From NCBI GenBank assembly GCA_046565505.1, contig JBKHYJ010000107.1, forward strand, positions 1 to 64,000: a stretch of DNA of 64,000 nt, in the 5' to 3' direction. The notes under the pieces were generated by a model. The model was not told the origin of the DNA. It worked only from the letters and a program-made list of their open reading frames with translations, and ran no database searches. The position numbers were made by a program, and so were the translations under genes. The stretch's first letter is position 1. Each line of letters starts with the position of its first letter. Of the stretch, positions 17,735 to 26,634 are shown one piece after another. The stretch is from JBKHYJ01 sp046565505. Lineage in GTDB: Bacteria; Acidobacteriota; Blastocatellia; UBA7656.

Positions 17735-17792
17735 ACTATGAAGGATCTGGGAAGAGAACACATCACGAGAAGGAATGGTTTTTTGCTACCAC
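17735..17792 (-). promoter_or_regulatory. Accessory-island promoter element, copy a
   Basis: On the minus strand this reads GTGGTA (17792-17787), 18 bases, TCGTGATGT (17768-17760), 19 bases, CATAGT (17740-17735). The spacing is identical in copies b, c and d. CATAGT is the likely -10 box, and GTGGTA with the following A tract the likely activator site. The copy faces the truncated hydrolase remnant. Confidence 0.7.
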
Positions 17793-17901
17793 TGTCGGCC
17801 GTATGCCGGGATACCCCGATCGTGGTAGCCGTGACTCAACCGGCCCTCGGGCTGAAGATGGCCGGATCTGGTTGCCGGGCCGAAGGCGAGCGGTAAGACG
17901 A

Positions 17902-18327
17902 TCACCGCCCGGGCGAGTGTTTATCGTAAGGAATGATAATCTCACGGCGCCCGAACAGCCGGGAGTCGAGCGAAAACGCTCCCGGCCCGAGTAGGATAAT
18001 CGCGGCAGCCATAATACCCACAAAGATGAGCGGTAGTTTGCTGTTGAATAAACCCGGGGGAGTGGCCGGAAGCCACGGGAGCGCGACGCCGATGCTTGCC
18101 AGTGCCGCCGACACACAGGCGGCTTTAGTAAGAAAGCCCATGAGAAGGAAAACACCGCTCGTGACCGCCAGCAATCCGATGGCCCCCCTCCAAAGCGTCA
18201 GGTTGCCACGGTCGGCCAGATAAACCCCGCCTTGAAAGATGGCCGTGGCCCCGACGCCCGCCCGCAACAGCAGCAAGCCGACGCCGGGTTTCCCGCCCGG
18301 GAACGTGGAGAAAAATAGCCTTTGCAG
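17902..18327 (-). CDS. DoxX family membrane protein, probable CTG start
   Basis: This small four-helix membrane protein of the DoxX family has LLLLRAGVGATAIFQGGVYL as first helix and three more helices ending in LIFVGIMAAAIILLGPGAFS. Family members begin with a short LQRLFSTFP-type amphipathic lead. Here that lead (QRLFFSTFPGGKPGVG) is in frame only if translation starts at a CTG at 18327. This CTG has AAGGAGG six bases before it, a near-perfect ribosome site. The alternative TTG at 18276 lies inside the first helix. DoxX proteins are linked to thiol and oxidative stress, fitting the redox genes around. Element e precedes it. Confidence 0.82.
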   Translation of the reverse strand: MQRLFFSTFPGGKPGVGLLLLRAGVGATAIFQGGVYLADRGNLTLWRGAIGLLAVTSGVFLLMGFLTKAACVSAALASIGVALPWLPATPPGLFNSKLPLIFVGIMAAAIILLGPGAFSLDSRLFGRREIIIPYDKHSPGR

Positions 18328-18373
18328 TGTTGGCCTCCTTAAGCGTCATCTGTGTTCTTCCAGCGCTCCTATA

Positions 18374-18441
18374 ATTAGAGTAATCGTCGCGCGCCGAAAG
18401 CGAATCCCTGAAGGTAGGAATTTTTTTATACCACTTTCGTG
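18374..18441 (-). promoter_or_regulatory. Accessory-island promoter element, copy e (kinase/DoxX type)
   Basis: The minus strand reads a CACGAAAGTG dyad (18441-18432) followed by GTATAA and an A tract, then GGGATTCGCTTT, and a TCTAAT -10-like box at 18379-18374. Dyad and -10 box are 52 bases apart, exactly as in copy f, where the dyad is inverted. It precedes the DoxX gene and follows the response-regulator gene. Confidence 0.55.
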
Positions 18442-18472
18442 ATCTTACCCTGGTCCGGCCGCGCGCCGCGGC

Positions 18473-19102
18473 TCACAACTGGATGATGCCGCGACGCACG
18501 GCGATCGACACTGCCTGCGTGCGATCACTTGCCCCCAACTTCTCCATGATGTGCTTGATGTGGACTTTAACTGTCTCTTCGGAGATGAAGAGCTGTTGGC
18601 CGATCTCCCGGTTGCGGTTGCCGTCGGCGATGCGCCTAAGGACATCCACCTCGCGGTCGGTCAGGGCATCGTCGCCGAGATATTCGGCCAGGTGCGCCGC
18701 GACCTCCGCCGGGATTCGCTTCTTGCCCGCGTGCACCTGGCGGATGACCTCGACCAGGTCTTTCGGCGGCATGTTCTTGAGCATATAGCCGCGCGCGCCT
18801 GCTTCAAGCGAGCGGCGGATGTCTACGTCGCCCTCGAAGGTGGTCAGCATGACGACTCGCGCCTCGGGGAATTCCGACCGCAGGGCGATCAATACATCAA
18901 TGCCGCTCATGTCGGGGAGTCGCAAATCCAGCAACGTCACATCAGGCCGGTGCTGCCGGAACAGTTGAACGGCTTCGCTGCCGGTGGCCGCCTGAGCGAC
19001 CATCTGCATATCCGGCTGGTTGTTGATGATGGCGGCAATCCCCTCGCGCAGCAGGGGGTGGTCGTCAACGCTAAAGACGCGGATGCGTACCGGGTCACTC
19101 AT
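18473..19102 (-). CDS. NarL/LuxR family response regulator
   Basis: The 209-residue product has a receiver domain (residues about 6-120; phospho-acceptor D59 in VTLLDLRLPDM, conserved lysine in MLKNMPPKDL) and a C-terminal LuxR-type helix-turn-helix (about 145-209, LTDREVDVLRRIADG and SEETVKVHIKHIMEKLGASD). Its start overlaps the stop of the kinase gene by four bases (ATGA), so the two form a two-component pair. Proteins of this type bind short dyads upstream of -35. The repeated CAC-N4-GTG/GTGGTA elements in the island are candidate targets, which is inference. Confidence 0.93.
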   Translation of the reverse strand: MSDPVRIRVFSVDDHPLLREGIAAIINNQPDMQMVAQAATGSEAVQLFRQHRPDVTLLDLRLPDMSGIDVLIALRSEFPEARVVMLTTFEGDVDIRRSLEAGARGYMLKNMPPKDLVEVIRQVHAGKKRIPAEVAAHLAEYLGDDALTDREVDVLRRIADGNRNREIGQQLFISEETVKVHIKHIMEKLGASDRTQAVSIAVRRGIIQL

Positions 19103-20385
19103 TTACTTTCCTCCTTGCCGGGTCGCGTAGTTCCCGACCTGGCGTTCAGCGGATATAAGCCGGCCAGCCGCCTCAACATGCCCTTGGAGGGCCGGCCCCG
19201 GAAGGCCACGTAGCCCGGAACAGACAGTTCGACAACGGCCCCGGCGCCGGGCCGGCTTCGCACGCTGAATCGCGCGCCAATGGATTCGGCCCGCCGGCGC
19301 ATGCCCGAAAGATCTCGCTGTCCGGCGGGCTTTGAGCGCGGCGCTTGCGGACCCATCCCATAACCATCGCCGCGTATGACGATGCGAAGACGCCTGGCTT
19401 TGTATTCTACCTCGACTTCGATGCGCCTGGCGTGAGCGTGGCGTAAGGCGTCGACCACGGCTTCGCGGCCGATGCGGTAGACTTCATCCCGGATGATCGG
19501 GTGCACAGCCCGGGGCCGGCCTTCGACGGTGAGGCGAAAATCAATCTGCTCGCGGGCGGCAAACTCTTGCCGGATTTGTGAGAACGCCTGTTCGACATCA
19601 AGCGAGTCCTCGCCGGCAGACGAGCGGAGGCGTCGCAGCGCCTCACTGCTTTCTTCAACTACCTGCCCCAGGACGCTCAGGACATGGGCGAACGGCGCTC
19701 GCGCCGGTAAATCGTCAGACAGGCAATCGACCGCGACGTGCAGTTGCATGGAGGCGCTGATGACGCCCTGCAACAGCGTGTCGTGGACTTCCTGCGCGAC
19801 GCGCGTGCGCTCCGCGAGCCGCTCTTCAAAGCGCATGTTCAGTCGCCGGGCCGACCTGTGTAGCCGGTAGCTATAGAACGCTAACAGCGCGGACGTGCAG
19901 GCCAGCCCGCACAACAACAGAAACCACCACCGCTGCCAGAAGGCCGCCTCGCCTTTCACCACGGCGATGGCGGCCACTCCGCCGCCTTCGGCGGGTAGCG
20001 CGTCGGTGACGGGTGGGGGCTCATATCCCGGCTCGACGAGCAGGACGGCGTACTCGGTCCCCAGGTGGGTCGCGCTCCGCCACCTTGAATCAGGCTGAAT
20101 CTGCGTGAAGGTCTGATTAGCGAAGGGCTGCACGTACCACGCTCCGCTTCGGGCGAACAGGACGACCTGCAATTCGGTGTGAGCGCCGACGACGCGCCCT
20201 TCGATCACGTCGAGTTTGTCCGGGCCGCCCTCGTCGGCGAGAGGGACCCGGGTGAATTCGACGAACGGCCCGGCTTTGGCTTGTCGAGTGCGGCAACCGG
20301 CCAGCAGGATACAGCAAACGGCCAGCAGGAGAACGCCCGTCCAGGCGGGACGGCTTGCGGCTGGTTTTTCCAGTTCTGAATTCAA
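19099..20385 (-). CDS. Sensor histidine kinase (HisKA_3) with lipoprotein-type N terminus
   Basis: The 428-residue kinase starts with a signal segment and lipobox LLAGC (Cys31). An extracytoplasmic domain of about 105 residues follows (40-145, containing VEFTRVPLADEGG, DVIEGRVVGA and THLGTEYAVLLVEPGY). Then come a membrane helix (151-172) and HisKA_3/HATPase domains with phospho-acceptor H201 in QEVHDTLLQGVISASMQ. The ATP lid motif GDGYGM is slightly degenerate. The same outer domain occurs in the kinase at 37007 and in the lipoprotein at 23631. The signal cysteine followed by a transmembrane kinase is unusual. It is coupled to the downstream regulator, and element f lies upstream. Confidence 0.9.
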   Translation of the reverse strand: MNSELEKPAASRPAWTGVLLLAVCCILLAGCRTRQAKAGPFVEFTRVPLADEGGPDKLDVIEGRVVGAHTELQVVLFARSGAWYVQPFANQTFTQIQPDSRWRSATHLGTEYAVLLVEPGYEPPPVTDALPAEGGGVAAIAVVKGEAAFWQRWWFLLLCGLACTSALLAFYSYRLHRSARRLNMRFEERLAERTRVAQEVHDTLLQGVISASMQLHVAVDCLSDDLPARAPFAHVLSVLGQVVEESSEALRRLRSSAGEDSLDVEQAFSQIRQEFAAREQIDFRLTVEGRPRAVHPIIRDEVYRIGREAVVDALRHAHARRIEVEVEYKARRLRIVIRGDGYGMGPQAPRSKPAGQRDLSGMRRRAESIGARFSVRSRPGAGAVVELSVPGYVAFRGRPSKGMLRRLAGLYPLNARSGTTRPGKEESK

Positions 20386-20460
20386 TCCTCTTTCTTTCGG
20401 AGGCGCCCGGATGTCGGTGTCGGCCCCACGATGTTGATTCCGGCGGCATTTCAGCCCTTA

Positions 20461-20531
20461 TGTAGAGTAATGGCCGCAACAGAAAAGCGAATCCCCAAAG
20501 CTGGGAATCTTTTGATAACACGAAAGTGGTA
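20461..20531 (-). promoter_or_regulatory. Accessory-island promoter element, copy f (inverted dyad)
   Basis: Upstream of the kinase start at 20385 the minus strand carries the dyad CACTTTCGTG (20528-20519), then an A-rich run, GATTCCC, GGGGATTCGCTTTT and a TCTACA -10-like box (20466-20461). The dyad lies 52 bases from the -10 box, the same as in copy e, but it is the reverse complement of that copy. This supports a dyad-symmetric operator. Confidence 0.55.
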
Positions 20532-20560
20532 GGGCCTGGGGCATAGCAAACTGCGCCGCC

Positions 20561-23500
20561 TTATCTTCCCCGCCGTCTGGCCTCTGCCCTTTCCGCGCTT
20601 GTTTTTCGTCCGACCAGTTTGGCGGGCCGCCGGCGACGCTCTGGGGGAAAGGATTCAAAGGCGGTGTCGCCGGGGATGAAGAGTTCGACCTCCGTACCGA
20701 CGCCGGCGCCGCTCCAGAGTCTTAGTCTGGCTCTAATCTCTTCTGCGCGCTCGCGCATGCCTGAAAGTCCCCAGTGCCCTTCGCGTCCCGTGCGCAGCAC
20801 GTGTGGGTCAATCCCGCACCCGTTGTCGCGGATGAATATCCTCAAGTGTTTTGCCCCGTATTCGAGCAGAACTTCGATTGTGCTGGCGCGGGAGTGGCGG
20901 AAAGCATTGACCACCGCTTCGCGGCCGATGCGGTAGACTTCATCGCGGATTATCGGGTGGACAGGGCGGGGCCGGCCTTCGACGGTGACACGGTAATCGA
21001 TTCGCTCTTCGAAGGCAAGCTCCCACTGAATCCCGGAGAATGACTGCGCGAGATCATGAACGCCGCGATCAGACGAGCGGAGACCTTTCAGCGCGGTCCG
21101 CCCCTCCTCTATGACTTGCTTCATGAGGTTGAGCACGCGGCCGATCAGAGGTTTCGCCGACGAATCCTCGGGCAAATGATCGGCGGCGACGTGAAGCTGC
21201 ATCGAGGCGCTCAAGAAGCCTTGAAGCAACGTGTCGTGCAAGTCCTGGGCGATGCGCGTCCGCTCGGCCAGCCGCTCTTCAAACCGTAGGTTCAATTGTC
21301 TGGTCAGCCGGCGCAGCCGCAGCCGGGAAAAGAGTAGAACCGCCAGGCCGAAGGCCATAAGGGCGCAGAGGCGAAACCACAAGGTCTGCCAGAAGACCGG
21401 CTCGACCTCTATCTGGATCGCTGATTCCGCGCCGCTCCAGAGTCCGTCGCTGTTGCTTGCCACGACGCGGAAGCGGTATGAGCCGGGGCCGAGGTTCGTG
21501 TAGACGGCTTCGCGGCTGGCGACCGCCTCGCTCCATTCTTGATCGAAGCCATCCAGCTTGTATCTGAACCTGACGCGCTCGGGAACCGTGAGGCTCAGGC
21601 CCGCATAGCTGAATATGACCCTTTGTCGAGCGCTCGAAATGCGCGGGGCGCTATGCAGATCAACAGCGCTGCCATCCGCCGTGACCGCTTCAATCTGAAC
21701 CACTGCGGGGAACGAGTTGTCTGCCACCTGCCTCGGGTCGACGACCGAAAGGCCGCGGCCTGTGGAAAACCAGACCCGCCCGAGCGCATCCCGGAGGACC
21801 GATCTGTGTCGCCTCACCCCCCCGACACCGCGCAGTCCGTCGGCGAGACCGAACTCCCGCACATCGGTCTCGACCGCCACGCCGCTGAGTATTCGGTCGC
21901 GGTCAACTCGCAAGACATGATCCGCCGTCGAAATCCAGAGCTGCGCATTCCCGTCCTCGGCCAGGCCCAATATAGGTTCATTTAATGACGCCGGCACTTC
22001 ATGAGGGACCCGGATCTCCCCCGCGCTGAGGACCGCAAGGCCATTGTCGGTGCCTGCCCATATCATGCCGTTAGAATCTTCCGTAAGGCAGTTTACGTTT
22101 CCGGGAGGCAGTCCATCCAGGTCAGTATAGACGGCCCATTGACCTTGCATTAGCGAACAGAGCCCGTTCGCCGTCCCGAACCACATAGCCCCATCGGAGC
22201 CTTCCAGGATTGACGTCACCGTATTTGATGGCAGGCCATGCCCGGCGCTGTAGGTCGTGAATCTGCCATCTTTGAACCGGCTCAGACCGCCGCTTACGGT
22301 TCCCGCCCACACGCTTCCGTCGCGACTCTGATGAAGGGCGTAAATGCTGTCTTGAGCGAGTCCGTCGGCTTGCGTGTACGTCTCGGCCGTGAATGAGCTT
22401 CCTTTGTACCTGAGCCGAGTCAGTCCGCCGCGCCGGCGGCCGACCCACAATTCGCCTTTACTGCCGGTCAGCGAATAGACCTCGTCCTGGTCCAGCCCGG
22501 CATCCTTCACCCGCCCGGCTTGCCCGCCCTGCCGCCAAAAGAGCCCGCCGCTAAAGGGGGCGAACCAGGTGCGGCCTTCCTCGTCGACGTAAACGGCCCC
22601 ATTGCCCTGTGATGACGGGTCTCTAGAAACGGCATAGGTCATGAAGGCGCTATCACGGAGGCGCTCCAGGCCTAGCGCAGTGCCGACCCAGAGATTTCCC
22701 TCGCGGTCTTCAAAAATAGTTTTGACGGCGCCGGCTGAATGGCGGTCACCTTCTTCCAACGAAGCGACCCCGCCGGCGTTGAGCCGTAACAGCCCGTTGC
22801 TCGTGCCTATCCAGATGTTCGACGCGCGATCCCTGATCATTGCAAGCGCCTGTACATGGCCGAGCGGGGTCGTGCCTCCCATTATCTCGTGGGCGTAGCC
22901 GCTTTGTCGCACCACACCGTTGTCGGTGCCGACCCATAACTCCCGGTCCCCCGCCGCCAGCAGACAGTTGATCTTTCTATCGGGCAGCTCTGCCGCCGCG
23001 GCGGACAGCTGCCCGCCGCTCATCGAAAAGAGTCCGGCGTCCCTGGTCCCCAGCCAGATTTTGCCTTCGCCGGTCTTCGCCATCGAGATGATCAGTAGGT
23101 TAGACCTCCCGGCCGTCGATGCCAGCTTTTCAAATCTTCCGCCCTCGTACATGAAAGCGCCCGTTCCGCGAACGGCGAACAGCGCTTCGCCATGCGGGCC
23201 CCGGCACATCGCCGTGACGCCGGAGTTCGCACTGTCGAGATCGGGCATAACGTCCCGAAAACTTCCGTCCCGGTAGAGCAACATATTCCGACTCTGCGGT
23301 CGTATCCAGAGGTTTCCGTCGCCGTCGGTCATCAGGTCGAGGATGGGGCCGGCAGGCACGGACGCCGAGTTCGTATGATCAAACACGCGGAAGCTCAGTC
23401 CGTCGAAGCGGACCAGCCCCCTCTCTGTGCCGACCCACAGATACCCATCGGCGGTCTGCGCGATGGCGTAAACAGGACCGCCGGGAAATCCTTGTTGGGT

Positions 23501-23623
23501 GCCCCAGCGGTCGCGCACGTAGTCGGACATGGCTCGATTCGGGGCTAACGCCTGCGCGGTGCCCGCGAAACAGACCACGGCCATGCACACCAAAACCCAT
23601 CTTAAAGGCCGGCTACATCCCAT
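20561..23623 (-). CDS. Two-component propeller sensor histidine kinase (Reg_prop, Y_Y_Y, HisKA_3)
   Basis: The 1020-residue kinase has a signal peptide (about 1-26). A periplasmic seven-bladed-propeller pair follows, made of about thirteen Reg_prop repeats with the DGYLWVGTERGLVRFDG pattern. A Y_Y_Y immunoglobulin-like domain (near FSYAGLSLTVPERVRFRYKL), one membrane helix, and HisKA_3/HATPase with H796 in QDLHDTLLQGFLSAS and an intact DNGCGID lid complete it. Such kinases in Bacteroidetes and Acidobacteria sense extracellular glycans. The start at 23623 with CCGGAGT before it is preferred to an upstream frame. Seven bases separate it from the GH16-like lipoprotein gene, so they are cotranscribed. 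It has no regulator of its own and may share the NarL-type one. Confidence 0.92.
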   Translation of the reverse strand: MGCSRPLRWVLVCMAVVCFAGTAQALAPNRAMSDYVRDRWGTQQGFPGGPVYAIAQTADGYLWVGTERGLVRFDGLSFRVFDHTNSASVPAGPILDLMTDGDGNLWIRPQSRNMLLYRDGSFRDVMPDLDSANSGVTAMCRGPHGEALFAVRGTGAFMYEGGRFEKLASTAGRSNLLIISMAKTGEGKIWLGTRDAGLFSMSGGQLSAAAAELPDRKINCLLAAGDRELWVGTDNGVVRQSGYAHEIMGGTTPLGHVQALAMIRDRASNIWIGTSNGLLRLNAGGVASLEEGDRHSAGAVKTIFEDREGNLWVGTALGLERLRDSAFMTYAVSRDPSSQGNGAVYVDEEGRTWFAPFSGGLFWRQGGQAGRVKDAGLDQDEVYSLTGSKGELWVGRRRGGLTRLRYKGSSFTAETYTQADGLAQDSIYALHQSRDGSVWAGTVSGGLSRFKDGRFTTYSAGHGLPSNTVTSILEGSDGAMWFGTANGLCSLMQGQWAVYTDLDGLPPGNVNCLTEDSNGMIWAGTDNGLAVLSAGEIRVPHEVPASLNEPILGLAEDGNAQLWISTADHVLRVDRDRILSGVAVETDVREFGLADGLRGVGGVRRHRSVLRDALGRVWFSTGRGLSVVDPRQVADNSFPAVVQIEAVTADGSAVDLHSAPRISSARQRVIFSYAGLSLTVPERVRFRYKLDGFDQEWSEAVASREAVYTNLGPGSYRFRVVASNSDGLWSGAESAIQIEVEPVFWQTLWFRLCALMAFGLAVLLFSRLRLRRLTRQLNLRFEERLAERTRIAQDLHDTLLQGFLSASMQLHVAADHLPEDSSAKPLIGRVLNLMKQVIEEGRTALKGLRSSDRGVHDLAQSFSGIQWELAFEERIDYRVTVEGRPRPVHPIIRDEVYRIGREAVVNAFRHSRASTIEVLLEYGAKHLRIFIRDNGCGIDPHVLRTGREGHWGLSGMRERAEEIRARLRLWSGAGVGTEVELFIPGDTAFESFPPERRRRPAKLVGRKTSAERAEARRRGR

Positions 23624-23630
23624 ACTCCGG

Positions 23631-24962
23631 TCAGGGGAGATATTCAAATTTCTCGATGACCACCTCGGCGCCATTTTGCGCCGGGTTATCGGTTTTGCCA
23701 TAGACATAAAGCGCCATTCGCACCGATTCCATGCCGGGAGAAGGGACCCCCGACGTAAAAACATGTTCGCCGACGACCTCAGTCCGAGGATCGGTTATCG
23801 CCCCGCGGACGGTTCTGAAAGAGACCCTTCCCGGCTCCCAGCGGAACGAATGGGTGAGCACTCCTTTAGGGGCCGTAAACCGGGCTACATTGGCCGGGAC
23901 ATAAAAGGGCTGGACTTCATATTGCGCGTTCTTGCTGGCCGGATCGCCCCAGCGACTGATCTCGATGTCCATCTCACGGTTGTTCTGATCGCCCCCGGCG
24001 TAGTCCCAGGTGAACATAGCAAAAACGACCGCCGGCTCAAGCTCCGAGGTGTCCCGCACGACGAAAGAATACGTGCCGTAGCCGAGGCTGCGCGTGAGAG
24101 TCACCTCGGCACACGTCCACTTGCCGCCCTGCTTCGTCACGCGAAGATGCAGCGCGCCGCCGGCGTCAGTCCAGGCATTCGTCGGATCGTAGACATTCAT
24201 GGTGTCGCCGCGACTGCTCGGCGCATTACGGACACGCCACTCGTAGCCGCTGAAGTAGAGCGGAGGAGGCGCAGCCGGCCCGGGCGTCGCGCCTTCCGCC
24301 GTGGCGATAGCCGCCACGTCGCCGCCCGGCTCTGGCAGCGCACTCATCCTGGCGCGGGGGTGATACCCCGGCTCGACCAGCAGCGCCGCGTACTCTGATC
24401 CGAGGTGAGTTGAGTTGATCCAGCTCGAGTCTGGCTGAATCTTTGTGAAGGGCATGCTTGATAGGGGCTGTAACCACCAGGCCCCGGCCTTCGCGTACAA
24501 GACGATCTGCTGCCCGGGCTGAGCGCCTGTGACCCGCCCCTGTATAATGTCGAGCTTGTCTAGACGGCCCGCCTCTGCCGGAGGAACCCTGGTGAATTCG
24601 ACGGAGGGAGTGACACTTCCCGATTGCGAACGGCAGCCGTTGAACAGGAGGCAGCAGCCCAGGATCAGGAGGACGCCCTGCCGAAGGAGCCTGGCCGGGG
24701 CGTAGTTTTCAGATACTGAATCGGCGATCGCGGTCGCCCGGGGTGGAGTTCGAGTACCCGCCAGGTAATTTGATTGAGTCCCCGGCAAACGCCGGCGATC
24801 AGCCGAGTTCAGGTCGCCAGACTGGTCGGCCTGAAAACCGCGAAAGGCAAACGCTGTGTGCCGTCCCTGCGCCACTTGAGACCTCAACTTTTGTTGTAGC
24901 GCGATCAAGGCACTATAGCGGAGGGATTCATATCGCGTCCAGGTGCCCAGGCTGACCGTCAT
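23631..24962 (-). CDS. Lipoprotein with kinase-type sensor domain fused to a GH16-like glycoside hydrolase domain
   Basis: The frame holds a lipoprotein signal (GVLLILGCCLLFNGC, Cys at codon 110 of the full frame). Next comes a roughly 105-residue domain (VEFTRVPPAEAGR, LDIIQGRVTGA, THLGSEYAALLVEPGY) nearly the same as the outer domain of the two lipobox kinases. A GH16-like jelly roll follows, with REMDIEIS matching the GH16 E-x-D-x-E catalytic motif and a YGTYSFVV strand. It may bind and cleave beta-glucan-type polymers at the cell surface. No good ATG/GTG with a ribosome site lies near the signal segment. Comparison with the kinases suggests the start should be near codon 80, where the aligned ATG has been lost, so the real start is uncertain. 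Confidence 0.72.
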   Translation of the reverse strand: MTVSLGTWTRYESLRYSALIALQQKLRSQVAQGRHTAFAFRGFQADQSGDLNSADRRRLPGTQSNYLAGTRTPPRATAIADSVSENYAPARLLRQGVLLILGCCLLFNGCRSQSGSVTPSVEFTRVPPAEAGRLDKLDIIQGRVTGAQPGQQIVLYAKAGAWWLQPLSSMPFTKIQPDSSWINSTHLGSEYAALLVEPGYHPRARMSALPEPGGDVAAIATAEGATPGPAAPPPLYFSGYEWRVRNAPSSRGDTMNVYDPTNAWTDAGGALHLRVTKQGGKWTCAEVTLTRSLGYGTYSFVVRDTSELEPAVVFAMFTWDYAGGDQNNREMDIEISRWGDPASKNAQYEVQPFYVPANVARFTAPKGVLTHSFRWEPGRVSFRTVRGAITDPRTEVVGEHVFTSGVPSPGMESVRMALYVYGKTDNPAQNGAEVVIEKFEYLP

Positions 24963-25257
24963 GCCGGGATTCTCCGGGAGCTTTACGCCTCGACGTTACG
25001 TGCCGCCGGCCGCCGGCGGATCATCCGGCAAGGGCCTTATGAATCCTTCGTCACCCCTGCCGCGGAAATCTGCCGATTGAGGCTCAAAGAAATCTCCTAA
25101 TATAAAACAGCTATCATGAAAAAGGGCGGATGCAGGAAGGGCCGCTAACGTGAGACAGCCCGCAGGGCCTACACAGGTCAAAAGCCATCTACTTTCGCGG
25201 CCGCTTCGGCCGACGCCTGCGGAGCTTCAGATGGTGTGGGCTTGCCGTATTGACGGC

Positions 25258-26634
25258 TTACTCTGCCGGACGCATCTCGCCCAGCATCGTCGGGATTAGT
25301 TCGGAGACTGTCGGGTGGATGGGCACCGCGCGCTCCAGCACGTCGTAGGGCACGCCCGCGTTCATTATGTCGAGGACGCCGTGAATCGCCTCGTCGCCGC
25401 CCGCGCCCAGGATGGCGGCCCCGAGAATCCTGCGCGTTTCGGCGTCGACGACGACCTTCATCAACCCTTGCGTTTCCCCCTTCTCGACGGCGCGGCTGAC
25501 GCGGCTCATGGGGCGGCTGCCGACGAGTAGCCGCCGGCCCGTGGCGAGCGCCTCGCGCTCCGTCATGCCGGCACGGCCGAGCGGCGGATCGACGTAGAGC
25601 GCGTAGGCGGGCACGCGGTCACTCACGCGCCGGCTCTCCCCGTCCAACAGGTTGGCGGCGACGATCTCGTAGTCGTTGTAGGCGGTGTGCGTGAAGGCGC
25701 CGCGGCCGTTGCAGTCGCCGAGCGCCCAGATGCCGGGGACGTTGGTGGCGAGCTGGTCGTCAACCTTGATATACCCGCGCGCGTCGGTCTCGACGCCGGC
25801 GGCTTCCAGGCCGAGCTCGTCGGTATTCGGTCGGCGCCCCACCGCGAGCAGGACGTGCGAGCCGACCGACCTGGGCTCTCCTTCCTGGCAGCTGACGCCG
25901 ACCTCGACGCCTCGCTCGTGCGGCGCCAGGCTGATGCATTCGGCGCTTGTGCGCACGTTGATGCCTTCGCCGATGAGAATCTCCCTGATGGCTTCAGAGA
26001 TATCCTCGTCCTCGCGCGCGATGAGGCGCGGGGACTTCTCGATGACCGTCACCTCCGCGCCGAAGCGGCGGTACATCTGGGCGAACTCCAGCCCGACGTA
26101 GCTGCCGCCGGCGACGACCAGATGCTCAGGCAGGAAGTCGAGTTCGAGCATCGAGCGGTTGTTGAGGAAGGGGATTTCGCTTACGCCGGGCATATCAGGC
26201 ACAAAGGCGCGCCCGCCGACGTTGACGAAGATGCGCGGCGCGGTCAGCAGCCCCTCGCCGACGCGAACCCGGTCCGGCCCCTCGAAGCGCGCGTGCCCTT
26301 CGATTACGGTGCAGCCGGCCATGCCGCGCAGCCACTTCTCGACTCCCCTGCGCGAGTCCGCGACCACGGCGTCGGCGCGGGCCTTGACCGTCTTCATGTC
26401 CACGCGCACCGAGCCATCGAGGAGGACGCCGAAGTCTGCGGCGCGGCGCGCGAGGTGTGCGGCGTAGGCGCTGGCGATGAGCGTCTTCGTCGGCGTGCAG
26501 CCGGTGTTGACGCACGTCCCGCCGAAGAGCTTGCGCTCAACGAAGGCCACCGCCATGCCTGCGCCGGTCAGCCGCCCGGCCAGGGACGGGCCGGCCTGGC
26601 CCGCGCCGATGATGATCGCGTCGAACTCTCTCAT
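25258..26634 (-). CDS. FAD-containing pyridine nucleotide-disulfide oxidoreductase (mercuric reductase-like)
   Basis: The 458-residue class I flavoprotein disulfide reductase has IIIGAGQAGPSLAGRL for FAD, the redox pair C41 and C46 in GGTCVNTGCTPTK, a central NAD(P) site VVAGGSYVGLEFAQMYRRFG, IWALGDCNGRGAFTH, and the C-terminal base HPTVSELIPTM. It lacks the MerA N-terminal metal-binding domain and the C-terminal Cys pair. There are no mer genes nearby, so mercury reduction is not supported; dihydrolipoamide- or other disulfide-type activity is equally possible. Its ATG overlaps the stop of the upstream chimeric frame by four bases, so it is translationally coupled to it and expressed from promoter copy b. 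Confidence 0.88.
   Translation of the reverse strand: MREFDAIIIGAGQAGPSLAGRLTGAGMAVAFVERKLFGGTCVNTGCTPTKTLIASAYAAHLARRAADFGVLLDGSVRVDMKTVKARADAVVADSRRGVEKWLRGMAGCTVIEGHARFEGPDRVRVGEGLLTAPRIFVNVGGRAFVPDMPGVSEIPFLNNRSMLELDFLPEHLVVAGGSYVGLEFAQMYRRFGAEVTVIEKSPRLIAREDEDISEAIREILIGEGINVRTSAECISLAPHERGVEVGVSCQEGEPRSVGSHVLLAVGRRPNTDELGLEAAGVETDARGYIKVDDQLATNVPGIWALGDCNGRGAFTHTAYNDYEIVAANLLDGESRRVSDRVPAYALYVDPPLGRAGMTEREALATGRRLLVGSRPMSRVSRAVEKGETQGLMKVVVDAETRRILGAAILGAGGDEAIHGVLDIMNAGVPYDVLERAVPIHPTVSELIPTMLGEMRPAE

Noticed and set aside
23529..24398. Plus-strand open frame of 289 codons opposite the GH16-like gene
   Set aside because: Same reason: it overlaps two coding genes on the other strand and shows no domain.
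25258..26634. Mercury-resistance operon
   Set aside because: The oxidoreductase lacks the MerA metal-binding domain and C-terminal Cys pair, and no merR, merT or merP is near.
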